The position numbers were made by a program, and so were the translations under genes. From contig KL370852.1 in assembly GCA_000702025.1 (NCBI GenBank), positions 43,472 through 107,471 on the forward strand: 64,000 bases of DNA, read 5' to 3'. Numbering within the stretch: the stretch's first letter is position 1; each line of letters begins with the position of its first letter. The DNA is from Blautia schinkii DSM 10518. Lineage in GTDB: Bacteria > Bacillota > Clostridia > Lachnospirales > Lachnospiraceae. A model generated the notes under the pieces. It saw nothing but the letters and a program-made list of their open reading frames with translations, did no database searches and was not told where the DNA came from. This document shows, piece by piece, positions 16,669 through 25,542 of this stretch.

Positions 16669-18886
16669 GCGTAATCTCTTTTTTCTCCTCCCCTATCTCA
16701 ACCCATCCATGATAGTTGTTGTGTGCCCAAATCCTTATTTCCACCTGTCCGTTATCCCAGGTTATGTCCACGCTTAATCCCCCGCGGGCACAAAGTCCCA
16801 GAGCGCATCCTTTCTTCCATGCCACAGGCAATGCCGGAAGAATCCGAAGTATTTCTCCATGACTTTGGAGAAGCATTTCCGCAATCCCTGCAGTCAGGCC
16901 TGTATTTCCGTCCAACTCATAGACATCTGCAAAGGATCCCGCCCCACGCGTAGGCGGATGCATGATCATCTGGTTAGGCGCTTTCAGTTTTCTCATCATA
17001 GTACGCACATGACGAAGAGCCTGTTCGCCGTCATGAAGCCTTGCACTGTACAAAACCAGCAAAGCCCGCGCCCAGCCAGTATCCTCCCAATTGCTCTCCG
17101 GTTCCAATTTTCTCCTGATTGTCCTGCTTGCCGCCTCAGCCAATTCCGGCGTATCCTCAGGCGTAATCTGGCAAAACGGATAAAGCCCTAAAAGGTGGCT
17201 GGTGTGCCTATGCTGCGGGTCGGTCTGCTGCTTATCCTCTCTCCATTCCCCCAGCGTCCCATCCCTATTCACCGGATAATGGGGCAGAAACTCCAACTGG
17301 TGCTTTACCTTTTCCTCACGCCCGTCGGAAATCTCCAGAAGTCTGCAGCACTCCAAAAAAATCATATAAAGTTCCCGCACCATCAATACCTCATATGTAC
17401 AAGCATTTTCGAGATAATGCACCTGTCCGTCTCTGCCGATAAAACTGTTTTCAGGCGAAATAGAAGGTCCGGTAAGGTAATGTCCCTCTTTTTCATCCCA
17501 GAAAAGATAATCCACAAAGAAATCCACCGCTCCGCTGATCACTGGAAATACATGCTCTCTTAAAAACTCCCGGTCACCCGTAAAAAGATAATGCTCCCAC
17601 AAATGTACTGCCGTCCATACGCCCCCGGTAGGGCAGGGCGATATCGGAATATCCCAGTATGGCGCTGTATAAGACCAGGCATTAGATACAAGCTCCGCCA
17701 CCCAGCCCTTAAGCCCATACGCTTCCCTGGCCGTAATCTGCCCAGAGCGAACCAAATCCTCCTCTACCCAGCGAAAAAGCGGCATTGCACATTCAGAAAG
17801 TCCGGTAATCTCCGCGGGCCAATAATTCATCTGTGTGTTAATATCAAGATGCATATCGCAGGTCCAGCCAATCCGGCAGGCCACATTATCATTCCATACT
17901 CCCTGCAGATGTGCCGGCAAAAGTGAATCCTCCCGTGATGAGGACAGGAGCAGATATCTTCCATATTGGTACATCAGCGAAATTTCCTCTCCCAACCCTT
18001 CCTCATCTTCAATCTCCAACCGGGAACGTCTCATATATTTGCCGAAATCCCGGCAATGCTCTTCCTTCCATTTTAAATATGGAGGCTCTGCTCTATTCTC
18101 CCCCATAAGCTCATGCTTCAGTTTTCCACATAATAGAGGGTAATCCAGTGCCTTTTCCCCAAAATCAGTGACCATTTTAATCTGCAGTATGAGCCATCCT
18201 GCGCCCAGGATACGTATCACTCCCGCATCAGCAGCACAGGTACCATCCGTCCAGACCTGCACTGTCCCTGTCAGCCTCACGCCTGTCATTCCGTCACTGT
18301 GCATAGATTCATGGGCTTTTACAGAAAAAATAATTCCCCTGTCCAAATATACAATTTTATCATTTCCTTCCTGATGCGGCAAAAAGGATAGTTCGTAATC
18401 CTCTTTTCTATTTTGACTGCTGCGTTTATACACAAATGCATTTTCCGGGTGAGTGGCAAAACACTCCATATGAGCATGACTGCTGCCAATATTATAATCC
18501 GCACATGCGATGCCGTTCTCCAGATCAAGCGAACGTACATACTCACGGTGCTCTGTCTCACAACTGCTTGTAGTTTCCAGCACCATCCTCCCCACCGGCA
18601 GATTTGTCCCGTAATTCTCTCTTCGCCCCACAAAACTCTTTTGAATCTCTTCCGCTCCGCTATAATCCCCATTACTTACCAATTCCCGCATCCTGTAGAA
18701 GCAGCCGGGCGCTGTCTCCTGGTTGGAAAATGCTCCCGGCTCCCCACTGAAAAAAGTATTCTCAGATAAATAAATCTCCTCCCGCTGCGGGTTCAAAGAA
18801 ACCATCGCACCAAGATGCCCGTTGCCCAGGGGAAAACACTCCTTCCAAGTTTTCCCCGCACTTTTTTCCTTAAATATCATAGTCAC
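16634..18886 (-). CDS. Glycoside hydrolase family 95 enzyme
   Basis: A 750-residue inverting glycosidase; the family includes 1,2-alpha-L-fucosidases and alpha-L-galactosidases. The N-terminal beta-domain starts WKECFPLGNGHLGAMVSL. The (alpha/alpha)6 catalytic core shows LPAHLQGVWNDN, HLDINTQMNYWPAE (residues 346-359) and SPENS. The probable general-acid/base region is ELDGNTGLTAGIAEMLLQSH near residue 680. No signal peptide is present, so it probably cleaves imported oligosaccharides. The GTG start overlaps the regulator's stop (GTGA); an ATG two codons later is an alternative. It ends the ABC-two-component-GH operon. Confidence 0.9.
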   Translation of the reverse strand: MTMIFKEKSAGKTWKECFPLGNGHLGAMVSLNPQREEIYLSENTFFSGEPGAFSNQETAPGCFYRMRELVSNGDYSGAEEIQKSFVGRRENYGTNLPVGRMVLETTSSCETEHREYVRSLDLENGIACADYNIGSSHAHMECFATHPENAFVYKRSSQNRKEDYELSFLPHQEGNDKIVYLDRGIIFSVKAHESMHSDGMTGVRLTGTVQVWTDGTCAADAGVIRILGAGWLILQIKMVTDFGEKALDYPLLCGKLKHELMGENRAEPPYLKWKEEHCRDFGKYMRRSRLEIEDEEGLGEEISLMYQYGRYLLLSSSREDSLLPAHLQGVWNDNVACRIGWTCDMHLDINTQMNYWPAEITGLSECAMPLFRWVEEDLVRSGQITAREAYGLKGWVAELVSNAWSYTAPYWDIPISPCPTGGVWTAVHLWEHYLFTGDREFLREHVFPVISGAVDFFVDYLFWDEKEGHYLTGPSISPENSFIGRDGQVHYLENACTYEVLMVRELYMIFLECCRLLEISDGREEKVKHQLEFLPHYPVNRDGTLGEWREDKQQTDPQHRHTSHLLGLYPFCQITPEDTPELAEAASRTIRRKLEPESNWEDTGWARALLVLYSARLHDGEQALRHVRTMMRKLKAPNQMIMHPPTRGAGSFADVYELDGNTGLTAGIAEMLLQSHGEILRILPALPVAWKKGCALGLCARGGLSVDITWDNGQVEIRIWAHNNYHGWVEIGEEKKEITLKGGEEMRMCI

Positions 18887-19983
18887 ACATTCTCTCCTCT
18901 TTCACATTTTTCTCTCTTCATATAAGAACTGGGCGACATGCCCGTACAATTCTTAAACACCTTGCTAAAATATAATTGGTCGCTGTATCCCACCCGCTGC
19001 GCTACCTCCTTCAGCAGCATTCCGCAGTCCGATGATAAAAGCCTACGGGCCAACTCCATTTTCTTTTCCAGTACATAACGGCTCGGCGTTACTCCAAGCT
19101 TCTCTTTAAAAACTGCTGTGATATATTTTTCGTTATAACCAAAAATGCGATTAAATTCTTTGTACGAAATCTCTTCTGCAAAATGTATATCTAGATATTC
19201 CCTTACCCGTTCCACCAACATGCTGCTCCTTTCGGATGCTTTTGGCTCATTGAGGCAAAGCACAGTACAAAGCTCCAGAAATAGCTGTTCTGCCAAATCC
19301 TCGTAAGAGTATGCCTGGTAAAGAAATTCCATAGGTTCTATTCTGTGATGGATTTTTGGATTTTCAAATAAAAATCGCAATTCCTCCTGCAGAGCCACCT
19401 GGGTCATCCCCGTCTGTTTCCAATATTGACAGCAATCATCCAAGATTCTTTTTAGCTGTGCTTTATCCATGGACATATGAATCTCGTCCACAACCTGTTT
19501 CACAGTACAGCTTGGTTTTGTCTTCTCAAAACCTTTTCCCGGAAAGCACAGAATTTTATTTTCCCCAAACACGATACGTGCGGGAAGCTCACAGTACAAC
19601 TCTCTAAGCTTTTCCCGAAGCACAGAAGGCGGTTTTCCTTTTCCAGTATAGCACACAGTTACAAAACTGTGTGCAGAACAAAGACTGTGTCCGATGTACT
19701 CTGCCGCTTCAGAGATTCGCCTCAGATGTGGTGTTTCAGAAGGTATCACAAAGAGATGATCATTGGCATAGTGACCTGGAAAATGATAGATTTCCTTTCC
19801 CAGACTCTTCTCAAGCTCCTTAACAAAACCAAAATCAATCTCCCGGATAATATCCGAAGCCGGATGAAACTCATAGCTGCCACTGCGTCCCATGGTCCCC
19901 CACACCGCAGCCGCAAACAGATAATAAGGAGCCGCACCTTCCTGAACCGCTGTTTTACGCTCATCCACAATACCCCTGATCAC
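18883..19983 (-). CDS. YesN-type regulator, linker and AraC DNA-binding part (after in-frame TAG)
   Basis: C-terminal 366 residues of a response regulator. A poorly conserved middle region is followed by two AraC helix-turn-helices (ISYKEFNRIFGYNEKYITAVF and LLKEVAQRVGYSDQLYFSKVF) ending GMSPSSYMK. It is in the same frame as the receiver domain encoded upstream, separated only by a TAG codon at 20007-20005 and seven further codons. If translated alone it would start at GTG 19983, where AGGAGG sits only 2 bases upstream, a poor spacing. It would presumably regulate the ABC-GH95 operon. Whether it is made by readthrough, reinitiation or not at all is open. Confidence 0.8.
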   Translation of the reverse strand: MIRGIVDERKTAVQEGAAPYYLFAAAVWGTMGRSGSYEFHPASDIIREIDFGFVKELEKSLGKEIYHFPGHYANDHLFVIPSETPHLRRISEAAEYIGHSLCSAHSFVTVCYTGKGKPPSVLREKLRELYCELPARIVFGENKILCFPGKGFEKTKPSCTVKQVVDEIHMSMDKAQLKRILDDCCQYWKQTGMTQVALQEELRFLFENPKIHHRIEPMEFLYQAYSYEDLAEQLFLELCTVLCLNEPKASERSSMLVERVREYLDIHFAEEISYKEFNRIFGYNEKYITAVFKEKLGVTPSRYVLEKKMELARRLLSSDCGMLLKEVAQRVGYSDQLYFSKVFKNCTGMSPSSYMKREKCERGENV

Positions 19984-20004
19984 TTCCTCCTGCTGCTTTC
20001 GCCG

Positions 20005-20391
20005 CTACGCAAGGATATCCTCCCGCATTTCCTGAAGCAGTTCTCCAAGCTCCTGGAAATCCACGGGCTTCAGCAAATATTTCGTCACTCCGATATCAAC
20101 AGCCTTCTGCGCATATTTAAATTCCCCATATCCGCTAAGCAGAATATATTTTGCCTGTACCCCCTGTGTTTTTGCTCTTTCTATCATTTCCAGTCCGCCC
20201 ATCTGCGGCATAACAATATCAGATATCACAATATCAGGACGGCATTCCATCATCTTATCCAAAGCCTCTTTTCCGTCATAGGCCTTTGCCGCCACATAAA
20301 ACTCCTCACCGTACTGTTCAATTCCTCTTTTGATGGAACGCAGGATTACAGGTTCATCTTCCACAATCATGATCTTAATTTGGTCATTCAA
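20005..20391 (-). CDS. YesN-type regulator, receiver domain part (ends at in-frame TAG)
   Basis: A 128-residue CheY-like receiver: the acidic pocket IVEDE at residue 10, phospho-acceptor Asp58 in ISDIVMPQMGG, switch residues LLSGYGE and conserved Lys in YLLKPVD. It ends with TAG in the coiled linker where YesN proteins normally run on into a AraC domain. The start overlaps the kinase gene by 8 bases. As a lone receiver it could still accept phosphate from the YesM-like kinase but could not bind DNA. Confidence 0.88.
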   Translation of the reverse strand: MNDQIKIMIVEDEPVILRSIKRGIEQYGEEFYVAAKAYDGKEALDKMMECRPDIVISDIVMPQMGGLEMIERAKTQGVQAKYILLSGYGEFKYAQKAVDIGVTKYLLKPVDFQELGELLQEMREDILA

Positions 20392-22174
20392 GTATCACAC
20401 CACCTATCTCAACTACCGTCCAGGCATCCTCTGTACGGATATCCCAGTATGCCTCAGTTCCGTACTGGATGTACAGCCTTTTTAGGGTATTCTCTAATCC
20501 AAGTCCCGTAGGCTCCGCTTCTTCCGCGTTCCCTTCCGGCTTTGTAAAATCCCGGATAAAGTCTCTGTAGTGCTTGCGGATACGCTCAATCTGCTCCTCT
20601 TCAAACGGTACGCCATTATTCTTTACCCGGAACAACCAGCATTGTCCATTCCTCACAGACGATACCACAATCCGCCACTTATCCGTCCGTGTCACAAATC
20701 CATGTTTAAAGCAATTTTCCAAGACCGGCTGAAATGACAATTTGGGTACCTTGATATAATCCAATGACTGATCAAGATCCCAGGCAACCTCCACCTGTTC
20801 CTCATACCGCATGCTCATGATCAACAAGTAATTGCGGATATTTTGAATCTCCTCACAAAAGGCAACAAGATTGTGCTCATATTTGATGGAGTAACGAAGA
20901 AGCTGGGCAAGTCCCCTGGTCATTTGATATACACGCTCACTCCCATCCTCCTGTCCACAGGCTCCAATCACTGTCAGCGCATTATACAAAAAGTGCGGAT
21001 TCATTTGCGCCTCCATCCTGTCAAGATGGGCTTTCACTGCCCGTTTCCGGATTTCCACCATGGAACGGTTCTGCTCCCGGATCTGATTAAGAATATCCTC
21101 TATTCCCGCAGAAAGAGCTGTCACCTCGTTAGAATCCGCCTTCACATCAAGATGTATTTCCTCGTCAAGCTCCAGCATACATAATTTATTTTTAAGCTCT
21201 CTCAAAGGCTTGGTCAGACTCTTAGTAAGCAGATAGAGAAAAACAAGAACCGTAAGAAGCGCGATACATAAAAAAAGCGCCATCATCCGTATCAATGCTC
21301 TCATCTGCGTATCCAGGTAAGAAAGGTCCCTCGCCATAACCAGGGTCCATTCTGTAGGTTGGGAGGAATGTGTACAGATAAGCGTACGGCTGCCCAGATA
21401 CTGACAGGCAGCTTCTCCCTTTGACACATGGGCCTTTACAATCTCTTCGTCAATACCAGGCGCTTCTCCGAATTCATATACCAATTCCCCCTGTTTATCC
21501 AGAATATAAACCGCGTAATCGTCCGGAAATTCGGCCAAAGTCATCATACTGTCCAGTTCCTCTCTCCCCTGGCTTACCTCCAGGACACCGAACGTCTCAA
21601 AATTGTTCCTTACCGGTCGTATGATCGATACAGCCAGTTCACTGCCTACCGTCCACTCGTCATTATGAGGCGGCTGGTACATCACATATTCTTTTGTTGC
21701 CAGTCCCTCCATAATTCCCGCAAAACCACGCAGCTTCTCTTTTGTAACCTGAGCTCTGTCATAAGGGTCCACCTGCATATACACACCCATATTGTCCAGA
21801 TAACGGGTAACGTAGTGAATATTTGTTCCCAGCTCCTCACTCACAAGATTAGAAATCAACAGGTTATTCACCTCGGTGTGGACACTTGGATTGCTCAGAA
21901 AATAGTTTCCCTCACTCTCCGGTATTTCTGCGGCTATCTCCAAAAAATCAGGGGACGCGGCTATCTTCTTCGCCACATTGTCCAGCCCCTTCATCCGGTC
22001 ATCCAGGCGAGTATGAAGGGAGGTGAGTGACTCCAAAGTATTTTTTTCCACACTTTCCCGCAGGACAAGGGAATCATGACGGAAAAAGAAAAATACGCAG
22101 AAAAGCAGCAGTGCCAGAATCACTGCCGCAACTTCCAGATATAACCGATAATGATAGGAAATCTGCTTTTTCAC
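20384..22174 (-). CDS. YesM-type sensor histidine kinase
   Basis: Membrane kinase of the LytS/YesM class, 596 residues. Transmembrane helices lie near residues 13-32 and 290-310 around an extracellular sensor of about 255 residues, followed by a HAMP-like segment. The phospho-acceptor His is in QMNPHFLYNALT near 395. The ATPase boxes are LENCFKHGF, NNGVPFEEE and TGLGLENTLKRL. The GTG start has GGGAG 6 bases upstream, within the end of the preceding permease gene. It is encoded between its transporter and the split regulator, typical of kinases that sense extracellular oligosaccharide and switch on the local glycan locus. Confidence 0.93.
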   Translation of the reverse strand: MKKQISYHYRLYLEVAAVILALLLFCVFFFFRHDSLVLRESVEKNTLESLTSLHTRLDDRMKGLDNVAKKIAASPDFLEIAAEIPESEGNYFLSNPSVHTEVNNLLISNLVSEELGTNIHYVTRYLDNMGVYMQVDPYDRAQVTKEKLRGFAGIMEGLATKEYVMYQPPHNDEWTVGSELAVSIIRPVRNNFETFGVLEVSQGREELDSMMTLAEFPDDYAVYILDKQGELVYEFGEAPGIDEEIVKAHVSKGEAACQYLGSRTLICTHSSQPTEWTLVMARDLSYLDTQMRALIRMMALFLCIALLTVLVFLYLLTKSLTKPLRELKNKLCMLELDEEIHLDVKADSNEVTALSAGIEDILNQIREQNRSMVEIRKRAVKAHLDRMEAQMNPHFLYNALTVIGACGQEDGSERVYQMTRGLAQLLRYSIKYEHNLVAFCEEIQNIRNYLLIMSMRYEEQVEVAWDLDQSLDYIKVPKLSFQPVLENCFKHGFVTRTDKWRIVVSSVRNGQCWLFRVKNNGVPFEEEQIERIRKHYRDFIRDFTKPEGNAEEAEPTGLGLENTLKRLYIQYGTEAYWDIRTEDAWTVVEIGGVILE

Positions 22175-22187
22175 ATTTTTCTCCCTT

Positions 22188-23012
22188 TCAACCTTTCACT
22201 GCCCCGGCAGTCATGCCCTCAATCACATACTTCTGGGCACAAAAATATACGAGCACTACCGGCAAGGAAACCACTACCATATCCGCGCACACCAGATTCC
22301 AGCTTCTGCTGAACTGACCATAGAAATTATAGACAGAAAGCGGAAGTGTCCAGTTTGCGGATGAATTCAGAAGATATAGCGGATACTGGAAATCATTCCA
22401 TATCCACATGAAGGTAAGTATTCCTGTCGTTGCCGTTACCGGCTTAAGCAGCGGAAACACCACTCTTGCAAACAGCCCTATTCCCTTAGCACCGTCCATC
22501 GCAGCGGCCTCGTCCAGTTCTCTCGGTATTCCTTTGATAAAGCTGGAGAACAGCATCGAAGAAAACGGCAGATATAAGGCAGCATAAAGGGGAATCAAGG
22601 AAAATTTGTTCCCATAAATACCCAGTCTCTTCAAAAGCTCTACTGTAGGCAGAATCGCCATCGGTGCAATAATGCCAAAGGTCAGCACACGGCTGATGAG
22701 CCTGCAGCCCTTCGTATTTCTCCGTACCAGGATAAAACTTAAGGACGCTGCCATACATAGAATCAATATAACAGATATTACAGATATCTGTAAACTATTA
22801 ATAGCAGAGCGAAAAATTTTTCCTTTCTCCCAGACCTGCGCATAGTTTTCAAAAAGCCACTGAGTGGGCAGTTCCACACTGAGAACATTTGCCTCCGCCT
22901 TGCTCTTAAAAGATGTGAGCACTACCATAGCAATAGGATACAGAAAAACTATACTGAAAAGCCACAGGATAACTCCCGTAATAATTCCTTTACGTCTCTC
23001 TCTCTTTATCAT
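22188..23012 (-). CDS. Carbohydrate ABC transporter permease (MalG type)
   Basis: A 274-residue membrane subunit of a CUT1 importer with six helices and the EAA loop DEAAAMDGAKGIGLFARVVFP. Its start overlaps the stop of the MalF-type permease by 4 bases (ATGA). No ATPase gene is present in the locus; CUT1 systems of Firmicutes commonly borrow a shared MsmK/UgpC-type ATPase encoded elsewhere. Confidence 0.92.
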   Translation of the reverse strand: MIKRERRKGIITGVILWLFSIVFLYPIAMVVLTSFKSKAEANVLSVELPTQWLFENYAQVWEKGKIFRSAINSLQISVISVILILCMAASLSFILVRRNTKGCRLISRVLTFGIIAPMAILPTVELLKRLGIYGNKFSLIPLYAALYLPFSSMLFSSFIKGIPRELDEAAAMDGAKGIGLFARVVFPLLKPVTATTGILTFMWIWNDFQYPLYLLNSSANWTLPLSVYNFYGQFSRSWNLVCADMVVVSLPVVLVYFCAQKYVIEGMTAGAVKG

Positions 23013-23884
23013 TCCACGTACTCACACCTTTCTGAATATTTTTGGAAGAGCACAGCCACAATCACAAGGATGATTGTAAATACCATATTAATTGCCACTG
23101 AATGTGAGAATCTTCCCGCCGCCATTTCATTCATCATAAGCGTGCCAAAAGTCTCTGTATCATGTCCTGGTCCCCCGCCGGTCATCACATATACCAGATC
23201 AAACATTTTAAGTCCATAAATCAGGCTAAAAAGTATATTCACATTCACCGACGGCATGATCAGCGGCAGCGTAATCTTACGGAAAAGCTGAAATCCGCTG
23301 GCCCCATCCACCTTTGCGGCTTCTATGTAATCGCTGTTTACGGACTGCAGCCCAGCCAGAGTTATCACGACCGCATAACCAACGTTCCGCCAAACCTCTG
23401 CCACACAAATAGAAAACACTGCAGGCCACCGTTCCCCCAGCCAGGGCTGTATGAAATTCTCCAACCCCATGCCCATGAGAATGCTGTTCATAATTCCGTG
23501 CCTCGATTCAAATACCGCATTAAATATTAAGCCCACAACAAGCGTGGAGAGCACAGAAGGAAGAAAATAAACCGTGCGGAGCAGGTTTGTGGATTTAAGC
23601 AGCCTTTTGTTAAGCGGTAATGCAAACACAAAGCCTAATACAGTAACAATGACTGTCTTAACCCCGGCAAAAATCAGAGTGTTCACAAAAGCAGTAGTCA
23701 GGGTCCGCTCCTTGAGAATATCCATAAAATTGCTGAACCCGCGAAAGCTTAATTCTGTATTATAGGCGCTCCAATCTGTAAATGCATAAGCAAAGCCCAC
23801 AGTGGAGGGCAGTAAAAAGAATATCCCAAACAATAAAAGAGGTATGACCATCATATAAGTCGGATACATTTTTTTTCTATTCAT
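23009..23884 (-). CDS. Carbohydrate ABC transporter permease (MalF type)
   Basis: A 291-residue membrane subunit with six helices and the EAA loop EAAKVDGASGFQLFRKITLP. It forms the channel with the MalG-type protein downstream (4-base overlap). The binding-protein gene lies 74 bases upstream, with a hairpin between. Confidence 0.92.
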   Translation of the reverse strand: MNRKKMYPTYMMVIPLLLFGIFFLLPSTVGFAYAFTDWSAYNTELSFRGFSNFMDILKERTLTTAFVNTLIFAGVKTVIVTVLGFVFALPLNKRLLKSTNLLRTVYFLPSVLSTLVVGLIFNAVFESRHGIMNSILMGMGLENFIQPWLGERWPAVFSICVAEVWRNVGYAVVITLAGLQSVNSDYIEAAKVDGASGFQLFRKITLPLIMPSVNVNILFSLIYGLKMFDLVYVMTGGGPGHDTETFGTLMMNEMAAGRFSHSVAINMVFTIILVIVAVLFQKYSERCEYVE

Positions 23885-23906
23885 GTCATCACCTTTCCTG
23901 ATAAGC

Positions 23907-23934
23907 AGAGCCCAGGCTTAACGGCCCGGGCTCT
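23907..23934 (-). promoter_or_regulatory. Intergenic hairpin between binding-protein and permease genes
   Basis: Outer arms AGAGCCC (23907-23913) and GGGCTCT (23928-23934) pair perfectly, with further inner pairing. No T-run follows on the minus strand. Its position after the binding-protein gene suggests an mRNA-stability or partial-stop element. Confidence 0.5.
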
Positions 23935-23958
23935 CTGCCTCAGATTTACAACAGGCTG

Positions 23959-25242
23959 TCAAAAGCCCTCTGCATTCTGTGTCTTGGCTGCTTTTATTCT
24001 CTCCTCGTCCATTCTCTGCAGACAGGTATCCACATCCACATTACCGAGCAGCAGTTCCTGGATACACTTCGCTCCATCTACATTTGAGAATCCGATAATT
24101 TCCGGGTTTGCGATGGAAGCATGGCCTGCTTCGGCAATCCACTCCTCTGCCGCCTTGTACTGCGGAGTCATATCGATTGTTGTCTGCTGCTTAAATACAG
24201 GCGCTGTCTGAAAACCATCGAAAGCCACATTGTAATTCTCCGGGTCTGCCATGAAATTAACAAATTCGGTTGCAGCCTCAGCACGCTCACTATTTTTATT
24301 TGCCAGCGTCAGACAGCAGTTTGGCCCCTCAAAGGTACCATTATCCGTCGTACCGATAAATGCAGGCATCAGCCCGAAATCATCTGCCACGTATGTATAT
24401 GCCTCGCTGTCATAATCACTATAAAGCCATGTATCCCAGCAATACATCATTGCCGCTTCGCCTTCACCCAGAACTTCCATACAGTAATCCCAGGTATCCG
24501 TACCGAAGGTTTTACCGAAATAACCTTTATCCGCAGCCATCTTATACCATTCCATCTGTGCCTTCATCTCCGGAATCTCTGCATAAGTTACCTGGTTTGT
24601 ATTCAACTTCTCCAGTAATTCAGCATCTTCAAAAATAGGGTCCATACCATACTGGTAAAGGATAGGCCAGGCATCCTTTAAAGGCAGGTAGATTGGCTGG
24701 ATTTCATTTTCCAACAGTTTATCGCACACTGCATTAAACTCATCCTGAGTCTTAGGCAGTTCAATCCCGCATTCCTCAAAGATTTTTGTGTTGTACAAAA
24801 GTCCTGAATAAGAAGCCTCCCAGAACGGAAGCCCGTAAACCTTACCATCACGCATTGCCGTAGGAAGCACGCTTTCTTGAATGTCAGATACCCACTCTGC
24901 ATCGCTGAAATCCACGAAATTCTCAGCCGGGTTGTAAGCATCCAATGAATAACCGCCATGATGAAGGAATAAATCAGGAATATCACCTGTCTGGAATTTT
25001 GTAAGGCAGACTGTCTCAAAATTTTCTGATTCAATTCCCTGTACATCTAGCTTGTTTCCTGTCTTTTCCTCATAAAGCTCGAACAGCTTCTGCATGAAAG
25101 GTCTTTGCACATTTCCCGCATCACCATAAAGCGTCAGTGTTACAGGTTCCTTCTCGGAAGCATAAACCTGTGTACCCATAGATGCTGTCAATGCGCCCGC
25201 TGTAAGCGCACAGCTTAATAATACCGCTAACTTTTTCTTCAT
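23959..25242 (-). CDS. Carbohydrate ABC substrate-binding protein (family 1)
   Basis: Extracellular solute-binding protein of a CUT1 importer, 427 residues from the chosen start. The ORF opens at 25287, but ATG 25242 (MKKKLAVLLS) is preferred because GGAGGG lies 7 bases upstream and it begins a signal peptide, cleaved near VYASEKEP. The mature part begins VTLTLYGDAGNVQRPF with type II binding-protein features. The only N-terminal Cys (residue 11) comes too early to be a convincing lipobox. First gene of the ABC-YesMN-GH95 operon; the cargo is probably the GH95 substrate. Confidence 0.88.
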   Translation of the reverse strand: MKKKLAVLLSCALTAGALTASMGTQVYASEKEPVTLTLYGDAGNVQRPFMQKLFELYEEKTGNKLDVQGIESENFETVCLTKFQTGDIPDLFLHHGGYSLDAYNPAENFVDFSDAEWVSDIQESVLPTAMRDGKVYGLPFWEASYSGLLYNTKIFEECGIELPKTQDEFNAVCDKLLENEIQPIYLPLKDAWPILYQYGMDPIFEDAELLEKLNTNQVTYAEIPEMKAQMEWYKMAADKGYFGKTFGTDTWDYCMEVLGEGEAAMMYCWDTWLYSDYDSEAYTYVADDFGLMPAFIGTTDNGTFEGPNCCLTLANKNSERAEAATEFVNFMADPENYNVAFDGFQTAPVFKQQTTIDMTPQYKAAEEWIAEAGHASIANPEIIGFSNVDGAKCIQELLLGNVDVDTCLQRMDEERIKAAKTQNAEGF

Positions 25243-25340
25243 TTTGTAAACCCTCCTTTTTTTCTCCATGCACACAGTATAGAGCAAAAATACAGAAACT
25301 GAAATGGAGAAAAGGAAGAGAATTTATGGAAAATTTCCCT

Positions 25341-25369
25341 TTAACCTTGATATAAAGGTATGATATAAT
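25341..25369 (+). promoter_or_regulatory. Extended -10 promoter upstream of the AgrC/AgrA-like genes
   Basis: TGA-TATAAT (25361-25369) is an extended -10 element. A weak -35, TTAACC (25341-25346), lies 17 bases upstream of the TATAAT. The kinase start codon is about 175 bases downstream, with short ORFs between. Confidence 0.5.
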
Positions 25370-25412
25370 TGGGCCTACAATATACCGTCGCAATATGAAA
25401 GGGGGATTCAAA

Positions 25413-25539
25413 ATGGTAGTACTTTATCATGGTTCCAAATCAGGAATTTGGGGTGATATTACAAGGCTGGCTTGGATCTCACACCTTGGATGCAGAGATG
25501 GTTATCGATGATTTAAAAGAAATATCATTGCAAAGGTAA
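25413..25539 (+). other. Two overlapping short ORFs in the leader of the AgrC-like gene
   Basis: ATG 25413 has GAAAGGGGG 7-8 bases upstream and encodes 32 residues beginning MVVLYHGSKSG, ending at 25511. This opening resembles the start of DUF3990-type proteins. ATG 25429 in another frame encodes 36 residues (MVPNQEFGVILQGWLGS..., ending at 25539) and stops 3 bases before the kinase ATG. One reading is a decayed gene with a frameshift; another is a small leader or signal peptide. Neither is proven. Confidence 0.35.
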
Positions 25540-25542
25540 ACT

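Noticed and set aside
18883..20391. TAG read as pyrrolysine
   Set aside because: No pyrrolysine genes are in the window and the codon falls in a linker with no conserved catalytic position, so a nonsense mutation or reinitiation is more likely.
19477..20511. 344-codon plus-strand frame opposite the split regulator
   Set aside because: Long but antisense to conserved receiver and AraC-type domains. His/Phe/Leu-rich composition and the lack of a start site mark it as a shadow.
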